A stretch of 64,000 nt of DNA from UBA1952 sp965246785 (GTDB taxonomy: Bacteria > Bacteroidota > Bacteroidia > Chitinophagales > Chitinophagaceae). The position numbers and the translations under genes are program-made. This document shows, piece by piece, positions 35,271-44,175 of the stretch. Numbering within the stretch: position 1 is the stretch's first letter; every line of letters begins with the position of its first letter. The notes below the pieces were generated by a model that worked only from the letters and a program-made list of their open reading frames with translations, had not been told where the DNA came from and made no database searches. The stretch covers positions 62,001 to 126,000 of the forward strand of contig CBDFFM010000011.1 of NCBI GenBank assembly GCA_965246785.1, given 5' to 3'.

Positions 35271-35899
35271 TTAGGGCTGCGGCGTTACGCGCACGGGCTC
35301 GGAGAGGTCGCTGGTGCCGGCGGTATTGATGGCCGCTACGCGCACTTGCAGCTCCACGTTTGCCGTGAGGCTCTCCAGATTGGCGGAGTTGTGGGTATCC
35401 ACATGCACGTACACCCGCTGTGTGCCTATGGTGATGCAGATGGTATCGCCGTGGCGCTCCATGGTGGCCTCGGGCGGGGCGGCTATGTAGAGGAAGGCAT
35501 CGGCGTGGCCATTGTCGGGGTGGGTTTACGGTAATGGCGGCGCTGGACGGGCCGGCGGTCTTGCTGGGGGTGAGGGGTTGGTTGAGGCGCTGGGCGGGGG
35601 TAGTCTCCGCCTTGGTGGGTATAAAGCCGGCGTGCTGGATTTTGGCGGCATCGCCCGCCGCCCAATCGCTCACCGCATCGGCGGTAGCGCCGAGTTTGAT
35701 GTTCCAGTCCTTCTCCGCCGCATTGCGCTCGGATACGCCGGCCATGGCTGCCGGTGGCGGCATCGGCGGAGGTGCTTATAAGCTTATTATTGGCTGATGT
35801 AAGTACGGAGATGGGGTAGGGGAGGGTGGGGCCGGTGCCGGCGGGGATGGAGGTGAGGCCGGCAATGACGGTGGTGCCGAAGGAGATTTTCTTGGGCAC
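35271..35899 (-). pseudogene. Frameshifted FN3-like hypothetical gene
   Basis: Protein sense is found in pieces across different minus-strand frames. MPKKISFGTTVIAGLTSIPA starts at 35899. Then MAGVSERNAAEKDWNIKLGA continues through FIPTKAETTPAQRLNQPLTP. After another shift comes ATMERHGDTICITIGTQRVY to SEPVRVTPQP and a stop at 35271. Joined, this gives about 205 residues with a C-terminal fibronectin type III-like strand pattern. At least two single-base shifts are needed. It is one of several broken genes in this block, so sequence error is as likely as real decay. Confidence 0.6.
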
Positions 35900-36002
35900 G
35901 GAGTCGCGGATAAAGGCTTTTGAAGCCGCTACTTTGCGTTTGCATGTGTAGGAAGTGTTGATTTAATGAAGCGCCAAAATATGTATTTCCCGGTTTTTGT
36001 CA

Positions 36003-36191
36003 AAATCAGTTGATTTAGCCCTTAAATCAGTTGAGTTTAATCTTAAAGTCAGCGGACTTAATGATTATGCAAGCTGACTTTAAGATAAAGTCAGCTGACT
36101 TAAGGATTATACAAGCTGACTTTAAGATAAAGTCAGCTGACTTACTTTTTGTGCAGGCTGATATAATGATTCGGTCAACTGACTTAGCCGT
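36003..36191. repeat. 21-bp tandem array II (9 units, palindromic core)
   Basis: Nine uninterrupted 21-bp units start at 36003, 36024, 36045, 36066, 36087, 36108, 36129, 36150 and 36171. The core is TCAGCTGACTT, which includes the palindrome TCAGCTGA; unit 5 has AAGTCAGCTGACTT, fully palindromic. Units 4-5 and 6-7 repeat almost exactly, giving a 42-bp super-period. On the minus strand the array is open as a heptapeptide repeat (LKSADFI/LKSACII). The rest of the 35900-36385 gap shows no gene I can support. Confidence 0.9.
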
Positions 36192-36385
36192 TGGCAGTTG
36201 TGCTTAGACCCCTGTCTAAGCACTTACGCGCAGATACTACGAGCCTATCCGGGGATTGGCGGGCCGTGACGCGCATAGACGGGGTCTAAGCGTAACTGTG
36301 CCTTTTTAGGTGTCCTAAGGAGAACTGTGCACGAGCACGCCACGCACAGGCTCTGCTGCATGCTCGCGCGAAGTGGTGAAAATCA

Positions 36386-36606
36386 TTATTGGCTAATGAG
36401 CTCTTGCCACTGTTCGTCCCCTCTCTCGCGACGTTTTGTAATACCATGATGTAATATTCTCCCTTCCGAAAATAAATACGATACCATAGTATTCATTCCC
36501 TTCGTTCTTATAAATAGACTGGACGAAGTTCCATATTAACTGGTCGGGCCTCATTATCGCGTCCATCAACTGCGTTCGTGCCTTCTTTAGGTAGTGTAAA
36601 TTTCAT
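36386..36606 (-). pseudogene. Small frameshifted gene (about 72 aa when restored)
   Basis: Minus-strand ATG at 36606 gives MKFTLPK, after which sense moves to a second frame (ARTQLMDAIMRPDQLIWNFV, then SIYKNEGNEYYGIVFIFGRE) and to a third (RDEQWQELISQ, stop at 36386). The pieces read together as a compact soluble protein with regular amino-acid use, so a real small gene is likely. Two single-base shifts (near the AAGAAGG run and the GAGGGG run) break it. Confidence 0.5.
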
Positions 36607-36682
36607 AGTCGTTTGTTTGCACGAAAATAGGTTTTCCGCCGTAGGCGTGCCGCCCGTTGCCTTTCTATTCTACTTTGGCCCC

Positions 36683-37111
36683 TTACTTCCAGCCCACCTT
36701 TATATCCCGCCCGCAGCCGTAGCAGTGATACACTTTTGAGAAGAGCGGCAGTGGAAACCCGAGCAGCAGCAGGCTCAGCCCGAAGGCCGCTTTGGGAGGG
36801 CTTGCGCACGAGGGACAGCTCCGCCGAATCGCATGCGGGGCATTCCGTGATGACGCCGGTGGCGTTGCGAATGGTGATGGTGTCCTGCTCCCCGCCGGCG
36901 GTCTGTTGCAATAGTTCCTGCGCAGCAAGTGCATCGCCTTCGCGCACCTGGAGCTTGACACCGCCGAGGGCATTGGAGTAAAAAGGATTGGCCTGGATGG
37001 TAAGCTCGTCTTTTAAGAAAGCAGAAGATGCCGGCCGGATGTGAGGAGGCTCTTGGCAATCGTAGCCTCGTGGGCGTAGGTAAAGGTCTTGAAGGTGGTG
37101 AGGGCTTCCAT
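36683..37111 (-). pseudogene. Frameshifted DUF2007-like protein gene
   Basis: Starts at 37111 (MEALTTFKTFTYAHEATIAK). After a shift the core reads FLKDELTIQANPFYSNALGG followed by VKLQVREGDALAAQELLQQ, typical of DUF2007 ('putative signal transducing protein'). It then continues through ITECPACDSAELSLVRKPSQ. A further shift leads to a membrane-like segment (GLSLLLLGFPLPLFSKVYHC) and a zinc-ribbon-like end (CYGCGRDIKVGWK, stop at 36683). Two CxxC pairs suggest a zinc ribbon around a transmembrane hairpin. At least two frameshifts separate the pieces. Confidence 0.6.
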
Positions 37112-37273
37112 GCTGCCGGAAAATTACGCACGTTGTGCGCAAGGCGAATGCAAGGGTGTACGGAGCTTAGCGTCATTGTGCTGTAACATTTTTGTTGCGC
37201 CCTTACCCAACCTGCCTTTATGATGGTGCGTCTATTGCTGCGTCGCTCCATTCCACCAAAGCGTTTCCGCATC

Positions 37274-38947
37274 ATGAAAAAAATCTTACTCCTACTTCTG
37301 CTTTCCCTGCCGCTTGCATACGCTGCTTCTGCGCAGGGCAGCTTCATGGCTAAGTATTGGAATTCCGCCAACGGCGGCAACAACAACAATCTCTTCCAGC
37401 CATACCTATCGCTCCAGGTGAGCCGCAATGTGATATGGGTGATGGGCCACAACCAGCGTATGGACAGCTTCTACCTCATGTCTGTAACACCAAACGGTAC
37501 GGTGAACTTCACACGGCGCTGGGCTAACCGGGGCTTTTTTTTACGGCACTAAAGCCACTGTGAGCACGAGCGGGATGGTGTTTCTCCTCTTCCTCACGCC
37601 CCATTGAAGACACTATGAGCATCTGGAAGCTAAGCCCTGCGGGCAATGTGATGGTGCGTAAGGATTACCAGACGCCCACCACAGTCCACTTCGGCGATAT
37701 TGGCCCCCACTTCCGACCGCGGCTTTCTGGCCGGTGGCGGCGGCTGCGTGGGCTTCCACTACTTCATGTGCGTGGACAGCAACGCGAATGTGCTGTGGAA
37801 TAAAAGCTATACGCAGAGCAGCGGCTTTCAGAGCGGCGCGCCGCTCATCATCTACAAGATTGAAAGCTTGGACGGGCGGTAATAAGTTCCGCGCCTTTGG
37901 CGGCAGCACCACCGGCATATTCGGCATGATGGACATTGACAAGAGTGGCCCGAAGAGCATTACCTACCGCAAGTTTGACGGATTTCAGAATGCGGCGGTG
38001 CTTTATACCAACGTCTCGCGCAGCGCGGTGCGCAAAGACCGCTACTTTATGCAGATTGGCTCTTATCCCGGCCCCAATACCGGCACGAGCGTAGGCACTC
38101 GCACCCAAGTTGGCAATGGCTTTACGATGGCGTACAGCGATACGCTGGGCAATATCAAGTGGACGAAGCGCCTTGACTTTCCCGACACCAATATCTTCTG
38201 GAGCCAGAATTTTTACAGCGTGCGCTACGCGCGACGGCGGCGTTATCTCGGTATGCAACTTCGGCAGCATGGTGAGTGCCTACAACCCGCAGGCATACAA
38301 CCTGTACATCAAGATGGACAGCCCTCGGCAATGGGGTGAGGCAATACGCCGGCAGCACCTGCGATACCATCGGCGAGAGCATCTATGCCTTTACGCCCAT
38401 CGCCGGCGATACTACCTTCCTTCGTCGTCAATCAGACCAACGCGCCGGGCGGCATTTCTATGGGCCGGGTGGGGCATTCGCTCAATACGATTTGTAAGCG
38501 CCGCCCTTACCAGTGCGTCGTACGCAATGCCACGCTGTATGCCGCGGATGAAACAGTCCGATAACCTGCTGCAGCACACCTACACGCCCATACAGATGGA
38601 CGCAAACCCCTACGCCTCCATCCCCGCCGCGCGCCAATACTACTGCGCCGATACGGTGGCCCTCCGCTACAATGCCGTAGGCGCATTGCCGCAGGCGGGC
38701 ATCCGCGTCTATCCCAATCCTGCGCAGGGTGTGCTGCACATAGCGCTGCCTGCCGGGCAATGGCGGCGCTACGCTGATGATGCTCAGTGCCACAGGCCAG
38801 CTTGCACACGCACCCCTCACGCTGCATACCGGCGACAATGTGCTGGATGTATCCGGCATGGCGGCGGGCATCTACGTTTATCGTATCGTGGACGGCAGCG
38901 GGGATTATCTGAATAGCGGCACCGTTGCGGTGAGCGGGCAGCAGTAA
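37274..38947 (+). pseudogene. Frameshifted T9SS type A cargo protein gene
   Basis: Begins with a signal peptide at 37274 (MKKILLLLLLSLPLAYAASA). Sense then jumps frame repeatedly: after FTRRWANRGFF (8-T run near 37536), after TTVHFGDI, after YKIESLDG, after NFYSVRYA, after YIKMDS, near 38414, near 38550 and near 38764. Restored, the product has about 550 residues, with a body of short repeated strands (FGGSTTGIFGMMDIDKSG; TQVGNGFTMAYSDTLGNIKW) and a T9SS type A end (IRVYPNPAQGVLHIALPAGQ to AAGIYVYRIVDGSG). About eight shifts, mostly one extra base next to an identical base, look like homopolymer-type sequence error more than natural decay. Confidence 0.7.
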
Positions 38948-38971
38948 TGTAAAGGCATTGTAACTTCGCAC

Positions 38972-39014
38972 AAAAAAGAACGTCCCGGCTGTGAGGCCGG
39001 GACGTTCTTTTTTT
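38972..39014. terminator. Strong bidirectional hairpin terminator
   Basis: Stem GAACGTCCCGGC (38978-38989) and its complement (38996-39007), loop TGTGAG, flanked by an A run on the left and a T run on the right. It separates the plus-strand T9SS gene from the convergent minus-strand DoxX-like gene. Confidence 0.9.
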
Positions 39015-39025
39015 AAGAATTGGTG

Positions 39026-39421
39026 TTAGGCCTGCGCAGCGGGCGGCCGGCCCATCAGCCGCGCCGTTAGCTCTGGGAAGCGGATGGCGGCGGGTAATCC
39101 AGACGAGGATTTCTAAAACAATGGCGGCCGTGGGCGGGCCTGCTTGCGGGTGCTCCACGTTTGTGGCTATGGCGCCGCCGAGGTAAGCCGCCAGCAGTAA
39201 GGTGCCCACCACGCCGGTGCGCGGAATTAGGAAGAGCAGGACGGAGATAATCTCTATTGCTCCGATGAGGTGGGCAATGCCGGGCGTGAGGCCGAGGGCC
39301 CGCCATCATCTCCTGCATCTTGGGGTCGGCCATGAATTTGCCGGAGGCGCTGAAGAGCATGAATGCGCCGATGAGGCCGGCGAGCACCCAGCCCGATGAT
39401 GTTGCGTGTTTTTGGTGACAT
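39026..39421 (-). pseudogene. Frameshifted DoxX-like membrane protein gene
   Basis: Starts at 39421 with MSPKTRNIIG. One extra G moves the sense to WVLAGLIGAFMLFSASGKFM, running to QEMMAG; an extra base near 39299 then moves it on. The next part, VGTLLLAAYLGGAIATNVEH, continues through AAIVLEILVWI, a further shift occurs near 39086, and it ends LTARLMGRPPAAQA (stop at 39026). Restored, this is a four-helix DoxX/DoxD-type membrane protein of about 130 residues. The helices and the 'G.A.n..H' loop are clear. At least three shifts are needed. Confidence 0.65.
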
Positions 39422-39535
39422 GGTGTGGTTGGTTTTGGGTGAAAGTAATTCCCCCGCGTTACTTCCGCTATCAAATACGGCTAATGCCCGATTGGCTTTT
39501 AGGGAACCGCCCTACAAACTTGCGCCGGCGGGAGC

Positions 39536-39576
39536 ACAAAAGAGCGCCGCTGCATGGTGCAGCGGCGCTCTTTTGT
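39536..39576. terminator. Long-stem bidirectional terminator
   Basis: A 19-bp perfect stem (39536-39554 and 39558-39576) around TGG, with A-rich and T-rich ends. It lies just past the minus-strand gene ending at about 39594 and before the start region of the DoxX-like gene. Confidence 0.85.
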
Positions 39577-39593
39577 AGGTGTCTGTGAATGCT

Positions 39594-39967
39594 TTAGCTG
39601 AGTTGTTGCCGCGAAGTATTCCAGCAGGGCCTCATCGCTCATTTTATTGGAGGTGGAGTCTGATGTAATGGTGTCCTTGTACTGCGGCGTTTCTGCGAGA
39701 AAGTGAGCGAACTGCTCCTGAATCTGGCCGGTGCCGGTGATGTGCATTACATCCACGTTGGGCATGTAGCTGGCAATTTCTTTAAAGAACTGCAGGGTGA
39801 GGGAGCGCTCGTGGTTTGTTGCCGGTCTGCTCGTTGGAATTGCCATGGCTCACCTCGCCCTTTATGTGGGCAATTACGGTGAAGTGGCCTTGCGTCTCTT
39901 CGTCTTTGCTCACTACGGTAGCATGATGGGTGTCCATCCATACGCCGAATTGTTTCTTTCCGCTCAT
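39594..39967 (-). pseudogene. Frameshifted hypothetical protein (eRF1/host-attachment-like family)
   Basis: Starts at 39967 with MSGKKQFGVWMDTHHATVVS. It shifts after VSHGNSNEQTGN to NHERSLTLQFFKEIASYMPN and MHITGTGQIQEQFAHFLAET. A last shift near 39608 would give a stop at 39594; the unshifted frame instead runs on past the terminator at 39536. The pattern 'fgvWmD..hA', 'FFkei...m', 'i.vtGtGq.qeqf..fL' matches a small Bacteroidota family of unknown role resembling eRF1/Pelota-like domains. The C-terminal assignment is uncertain. Confidence 0.55.
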
Positions 39968-40048
39968 AGGGTTTTTGTTGGTCGTTTGGTGTAAGCTACG
40001 CTTATTCAGCCGAGCTTGGTGCCCATGCTGATGCTTGGTAGTGTCTCT

Positions 40049-40179
40049 CACTCGTTTAAGTCTTGCGAAGCAGACTTAAATGCTGAATGGAAGCAAGACT
40101 GTGTCTTGCAAAGGCTTTGCAAGTCGGAGACTTGCCATTATTGTGGGCTTAAGTCTGCTTCGCAAGACTTAAACCAGTG
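40049..40179. repeat. MITE-like element with 31-bp terminal inverted repeats
   Basis: 40049-40079 and 40149-40179 are inverted copies over 31 bp with a single mismatch (core GTTTAAGTCTTGCGAAGC). Each arm is itself partly palindromic (TTTAAGTCT...AGACTTAAA). Between them are smaller hairpins (GCAAGAC-TGT-GTCTTGC and GCAAGTC-GGA-GACTTGC). Total length is 131 bp with no coding potential. It shares the words AAGTCTTGC and GACTTGC with the hairpins at 42514-42610. It abuts the 3' end of an AT-rich gene. Confidence 0.8.
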
Positions 40180-40193
40180 GGGTGAGAACGGGC

Positions 40194-40670
40194 TTATAGT
40201 CGTTTAAAAGAATTTACTTCAGGGTGAAACCATGCACAGCCTATAGAATATTCTTTTCCAAGAAAACGGATTTTATAAAGGCATGGGTTCATGTTCTCGT
40301 AAGTTTTGTCGGTATTTCCATATTCCATTTCACCGTAGGCATAGTACAACACATCTCCACGATAATAAGTGCTATCACGGTGCCATTTTGAATCAACGAC
40401 GATGCTATCAAAATGGATTAAGCTATCATTATAGATGGCAATAGAATTATTGAATCCATCTGTGCCTAGGTCAATACGAAAAGATGTTTTATTCAAGCTT
40501 TGGATTGGCCCGGTACGATTAGAACTCGGCTGAAAAAACCAAGTCCAGCCTACATAAATAAGATATCCCTGCCTTGTCACGAAGTTTCGTCCGCCATAAG
40601 TTTGTGAGAGCCCCTGCCCCATAAACGCCATTAAAAAAATGACGAGAAAAAGTTTGTTTAAGTCTTTCAT
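40194..40670 (-). CDS. AT-rich exported hypothetical protein
   Basis: The start at 40670 (MKDLNKLFLVIFLMAFMGQG) gives a signal peptide ending near LSQ; the frame is open 24 codons further up without signal character. The 158-residue product has many aromatics (GYLIYVGWTWFFQPSSNRTG; GDVLYYAYGEMEYGNTDKTY) and no recognised domain. Base composition is visibly more AT-rich than the flanking genes, and an inverted-repeat element lies just downstream. The gene is intact, unlike the block to its left. A transferred origin is possible. Function unknown. Confidence 0.65.
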   Translation of the reverse strand: MKDLNKLFLVIFLMAFMGQGLSQTYGGRNFVTRQGYLIYVGWTWFFQPSSNRTGPIQSLNKTSFRIDLGTDGFNNSIAIYNDSLIHFDSIVVDSKWHRDSTYYRGDVLYYAYGEMEYGNTDKTYENMNPCLYKIRFLGKEYSIGCAWFHPEVNSFKRL

Positions 40671-40692
40671 TCGCCTTTGCTCAATTAGAAGT

Positions 40693-42492
40693 TTACAACC
40701 CCAACTCTTTCTTCTGCACGGCATCAATAGCACTCGGCGCATCCAGCATCACATCCCTGCCGCTGTTATTCTTCGGGAAGGCAATAAAATCCCGTATTGT
40801 TTCCTGCCCGCCCAATAGCGCCACGAAGCGGTCAAAGCCAAAGGCAATGCCCCCGTGCGGCGGCGCGCCATACTCAAAAGCCCCCAGCAGAAAGCCGAAC
40901 TTTTCCTGCGCTTCCGCCTTATCCATGCCCAGCGCGGCAAACATCTGCTCCTGCAATTCGCGCTGGTGTATGCGGATGGAGCCGCCGCCAATCTCGGTGC
41001 CGTTCAGCACAATATCGTAGGCATTCGCCTTAATCTCGCCATAGCGCGCGCGGTCGGCCAGCAGCGGTATATGCTCCGGCTTCGGCGAGGTAAAAGGGTG
41101 GTGGCGCGCGGCCCAATGCCCCGTACCATCCGTCTCCTCCAGCAGCGGGAAGTCAATCACCCACAGCGGCGCGTACACCTCCGGATTGCGCAGGCCCAGC
41201 GTATTGCCGAGGTGCAGGCGCAGCTCGCTTGCCGCCTTGCGCGTACGGTCTTCGCCGCCGGCCAGCATCAGCACCATATCGCCCTCCTGCGCATCGCAGA
41301 AGGCGCAGACTTCAGAAAGCTGGTGCTGCGTAAAAAATTTATCGGCGCTGCTCTTGTAAGGTGCTTCGCGTCCCATCTCCGTATGCCCCGTGCGGTCGGG
41401 ACTATTGTACTTCACCCACACGGCTCCACTCATGCCAATCTGCGGACGCTTCACCCAATCGGTAAGCGCATCAATCTGCTTGCGCGTCCATTCCGAAGCG
41501 CCCTTTACAGTAATGCCGATGATGGTTTCGGCTTCTTCAAAAATCTTGAAAGGGACTTCTGCTAAAACGATTGCTTCATGCTCGCCGCGCACCTTCATGT
41601 TCGCCAGCTTCATCCCGAAACGAATGTCCGGCTTGTCGTTGCCATAGTCGCGCATCGCATCGTCCCAGGTCATGCGGGGGAAAGCTTCGGTAAGCTCAAT
41701 GCCCTTTACGTCTTTGAAGACATGCTTGAAGAGGCCTTCAAAAGTGTTCAGGATATCCTCCTGCTCCACAAAGCACATCTCGCAGTCAATCTGCGTAAAC
41801 TCCGGCTGACGGTCAGCGCGCAGGTCTTCATCGCGAAAGCATTTTACAATCTGGTAATAGCGGTCATAGCCGCTCACCATCAGCAGCTGCTTAAAAGTCT
41901 GCGGACTTTGCGGCAAGGCGTAAAACTGTCCCTCATTCATCCGCGAAGGCACGACGAAATCACGAGCACCTTCCGGCGTTGATTTAATAAGGAAAGGCGT
42001 TTCAATATCCCAGAAGCCCTGCGTGTCTAAGTAATTCCGCACCGAACGGTTCACCTTGTAGCGCAGTTCCAAAGCACGGCGCAGCGGTGGGCGGCGCAGG
42101 TCAAGATAGCGGTACTTCATGCGGATGTCTTCGCCACCGTCGGTGTCTTCTTCAATGGTGAAGGGTGGTGTTGCGGAGTTATTAAGAATGGTAACCTTCT
42201 CTGCAAGAATTTCAATCTCGCCGGTAGGCAATTCCATATTCTTGGAATAACGCTCAATCACCTCACCGGAAATTTGAATCACCGCCTCGCGGCCAATGCC
42301 TTTGATGCTCTCTATCACTTCCGGCGTACTGCGGCCTTCTTCAAAAACAGCCTGCGTAATGCCATAACGGTCGCGCAGCACAATCCAGCTCACGGCGCCC
42401 TTCTGACGGACGTATTGCACCCAGCCGGCGAGGGTGACGGATTGACCAATATGGGAGGCGCGCAATTCGCCGCAAGTGTGGGTACGGTACAT
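40693..42492 (-). CDS. aspS: Aspartate--tRNA ligase
   Basis: A 599-residue class II aminoacyl-tRNA synthetase charging tRNA-Asp in the cytoplasm. The start at 42492 (MYRTHTCGELRASHIGQSVT) fits the family; the open frame continues 31 codons upstream through the hairpin region and is discarded. It has an N-terminal OB fold for the anticodon (VTLAGWVQYVRQKGAVSWIV), motif 2 in FRDEDLRADRQPEFTQIDCE, the bacterial GAD insertion in the middle, and motif 3 in GGIAFGFDRFVALLGGQETI. Length is as usual for bacterial AspRS. It is downstream of gltX on the same strand, with a hairpin pair between the two. Confidence 0.95.
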   Translation of the reverse strand: MYRTHTCGELRASHIGQSVTLAGWVQYVRQKGAVSWIVLRDRYGITQAVFEEGRSTPEVIESIKGIGREAVIQISGEVIERYSKNMELPTGEIEILAEKVTILNNSATPPFTIEEDTDGGEDIRMKYRYLDLRRPPLRRALELRYKVNRSVRNYLDTQGFWDIETPFLIKSTPEGARDFVVPSRMNEGQFYALPQSPQTFKQLLMVSGYDRYYQIVKCFRDEDLRADRQPEFTQIDCEMCFVEQEDILNTFEGLFKHVFKDVKGIELTEAFPRMTWDDAMRDYGNDKPDIRFGMKLANMKVRGEHEAIVLAEVPFKIFEEAETIIGITVKGASEWTRKQIDALTDWVKRPQIGMSGAVWVKYNSPDRTGHTEMGREAPYKSSADKFFTQHQLSEVCAFCDAQEGDMVLMLAGGEDRTRKAASELRLHLGNTLGLRNPEVYAPLWVIDFPLLEETDGTGHWAARHHPFTSPKPEHIPLLADRARYGEIKANAYDIVLNGTEIGGGSIRIHQRELQEQMFAALGMDKAEAQEKFGFLLGAFEYGAPPHGGIAFGFDRFVALLGGQETIRDFIAFPKNNSGRDVMLDAPSAIDAVQKKELGL

Positions 42493-42513
42493 AGGTTGAG
42501 AAGTTGAGTATTG

Positions 42514-42610
42514 CACTTGCCAAGTCCCGAAGGAAAGACTTGGCAAGTGAAAGATGATTAGTGAGAACGTAAAATGACTTTGCAAGTCTTCCTTCGGAAC
42601 TTGCCAAGTC
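42514..42610. repeat. Paired hairpins with GACTTGGCAAGT core between gltX and aspS
   Basis: Hairpin 1 has a perfect 13-bp stem at 42514-42526 / 42537-42549 (CACTTGCCAAGTC) with a 10-nt loop. Hairpin 2 is at 42577-42588 / 42599-42610, 12 bp with one mismatch. Both share the core GACTT(G/T)GCAAGT and loops containing a TTCCTTCGG or CCGAAGGAA word, so they look like two inverted copies of the same small element. Its end touches the gltX stop. No T run follows, so a terminator role is doubtful. Confidence 0.75.
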
Positions 42611-44100
42611 TATGCGAGCATCTTCAAGCCTGCCCGTATCCTCGCAGCCGCCGCTGCCGGCCCGATAATGCGCACAATATCAAACACGCCCGGCCCGAAC
42701 TTGCCGCCTACCAGCATGATGCGCAGCGGCAGCATTACCTCGCCCTTCTTTAAAGAAGATGCTGTCGCGAGGGCGGTGAATGCATCTTCATCAATAGCGG
42801 CGTCCGTACTTTCTATTTGCGCAGCCAGCTTTTCAAAGAATGCTGCATGTTCCGGCTTCCACTTTGGCAGAATGCTCGCCGTATCTATCCCTTCCGGGGC
42901 TTTGAAGAAGAAGCCGGCCTGCTCTGCGAAGTCGGGCAGCAGGGTGCAGCGCTCTTTAATCAGGTCAATGACCGGCAGGAGCTTTGCATCATCTGCTTCG
43001 GGCAAATAAGGTTTTACAAGCGGCGCAAGCTCTTCCGCGCTCATGCGCTGGATGTATTGATGATTGAACCAGCGGGCTTTCTCAAAATCAAAGACGGCTC
43101 CGCTGTGGTTGACGCGGCCCAGGTCAAACTTTTCCACCAACTCTTCCTGCGAAAAAATCTCTTGTCCTGTGCCGTCATTCCAGCCGAGCATGGCCAGCAT
43201 ATTGAGCATTGCCTGCGGCAAAAAGCCGCGTTCTGCGAAACCTTCAGTCAGTTCGCCATTGGCATCCGTCCAGTTCATGGCGAAGATGGGGAAACCGTAC
43301 TTGCTGCCGTGGCGCTTGGAGAGCTTTGCGCCATCGGGCCCGAGGATGAGGGGCAGGTGCGCCCACTGCGGCATCTTGGCCTCCCAACCCAAATATTTCC
43401 AAAGCAACAGATGCACCGGCGCGGACGGCAGCCATTCCTCGCCGCGAAAGGCGTGAGTGATTTCCATTAAATAATCATCCACTACTACGGCCAGGTGGTA
43501 GGTGGGCATTCCATCCGCCTTCAGCAGCACTTTATCATCCACGAGGGAGGTTTCAAAGCTTACCTCACCGCGTATCATGTCCGTAAAAGACACGCGCTCG
43601 CCTTCGGGCATCTTGATGCGGATGACGTGCGGGCCTTTGAGGGCTTCCTGCACAGCGTCGGCGTCCGTGGTCAGGGAGTTTTTCATCTTCCCCCGCGTTT
43701 GCGCGCCGTATTGCGGGCTTGGATTTTCGGGCGTCTTGAAAGCTTCGCGCATTTGCGTCAGCTCTTCGGGCGTGTCAAAGGCGTAGTAGGCGTGGCCGTC
43801 TGCCACAAGTTGTTCGGCGTATTGGCGGTAGCCGGCTTTGCGCTCGCTCTGGCGGTAAGGGCCGAAATTCCCGGGCTTCTCCACGCTCTCGTCCGGCTCC
43901 AGCCCGGCCCATCGTAGGCAGTTGAAGATGTATTCTTCGGCGCCGGACACATAGCGGCTCTGGTCGGTGTCTTCTATGCGCAGCACGAAGGTGCCGCCGT
44001 GCTTTCTGGCAAAAAGGTAGTTGTAAAGCACCGTGCGGAGGCCGCCTATGTGGAGGCCGCCGGTGGGGGATGGCGCGAAACGGACGCGAACGGGGGTCAT
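42610..44100 (-). CDS. gltX: Glutamate--tRNA ligase
   Basis: A 496-residue class I synthetase. The start at 44100 (MTPVRVRFAPSPTGGLHIGG) places the family's HIGH-type motif (HIGG) at residues about 17-20; the open frame extends 75 codons upstream through the 21-bp repeats and is not credible. The second signature is KLSKRHGSKYG (KMSKS equivalent). The helical anticodon-binding domain forms the last third (FTALATASSLKKGEVMLPLR). A likely -7 box (TACCTTCG on the minus strand, 44113-44106) is so close to the ATG that the mRNA could be almost leaderless. Confidence 0.95.
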   Translation of the reverse strand: MTPVRVRFAPSPTGGLHIGGLRTVLYNYLFARKHGGTFVLRIEDTDQSRYVSGAEEYIFNCLRWAGLEPDESVEKPGNFGPYRQSERKAGYRQYAEQLVADGHAYYAFDTPEELTQMREAFKTPENPSPQYGAQTRGKMKNSLTTDADAVQEALKGPHVIRIKMPEGERVSFTDMIRGEVSFETSLVDDKVLLKADGMPTYHLAVVVDDYLMEITHAFRGEEWLPSAPVHLLLWKYLGWEAKMPQWAHLPLILGPDGAKLSKRHGSKYGFPIFAMNWTDANGELTEGFAERGFLPQAMLNMLAMLGWNDGTGQEIFSQEELVEKFDLGRVNHSGAVFDFEKARWFNHQYIQRMSAEELAPLVKPYLPEADDAKLLPVIDLIKERCTLLPDFAEQAGFFFKAPEGIDTASILPKWKPEHAAFFEKLAAQIESTDAAIDEDAFTALATASSLKKGEVMLPLRIMLVGGKFGPGVFDIVRIIGPAAAAARIRAGLKMLA

Positions 44101-44175
44101 GGGCGCGAAGGTAAATGAGGGAGGGCGGTTGCCGCGCCGGGCATTTCTGCCCTCGACCTGGCAGTTTCCTGGTCG

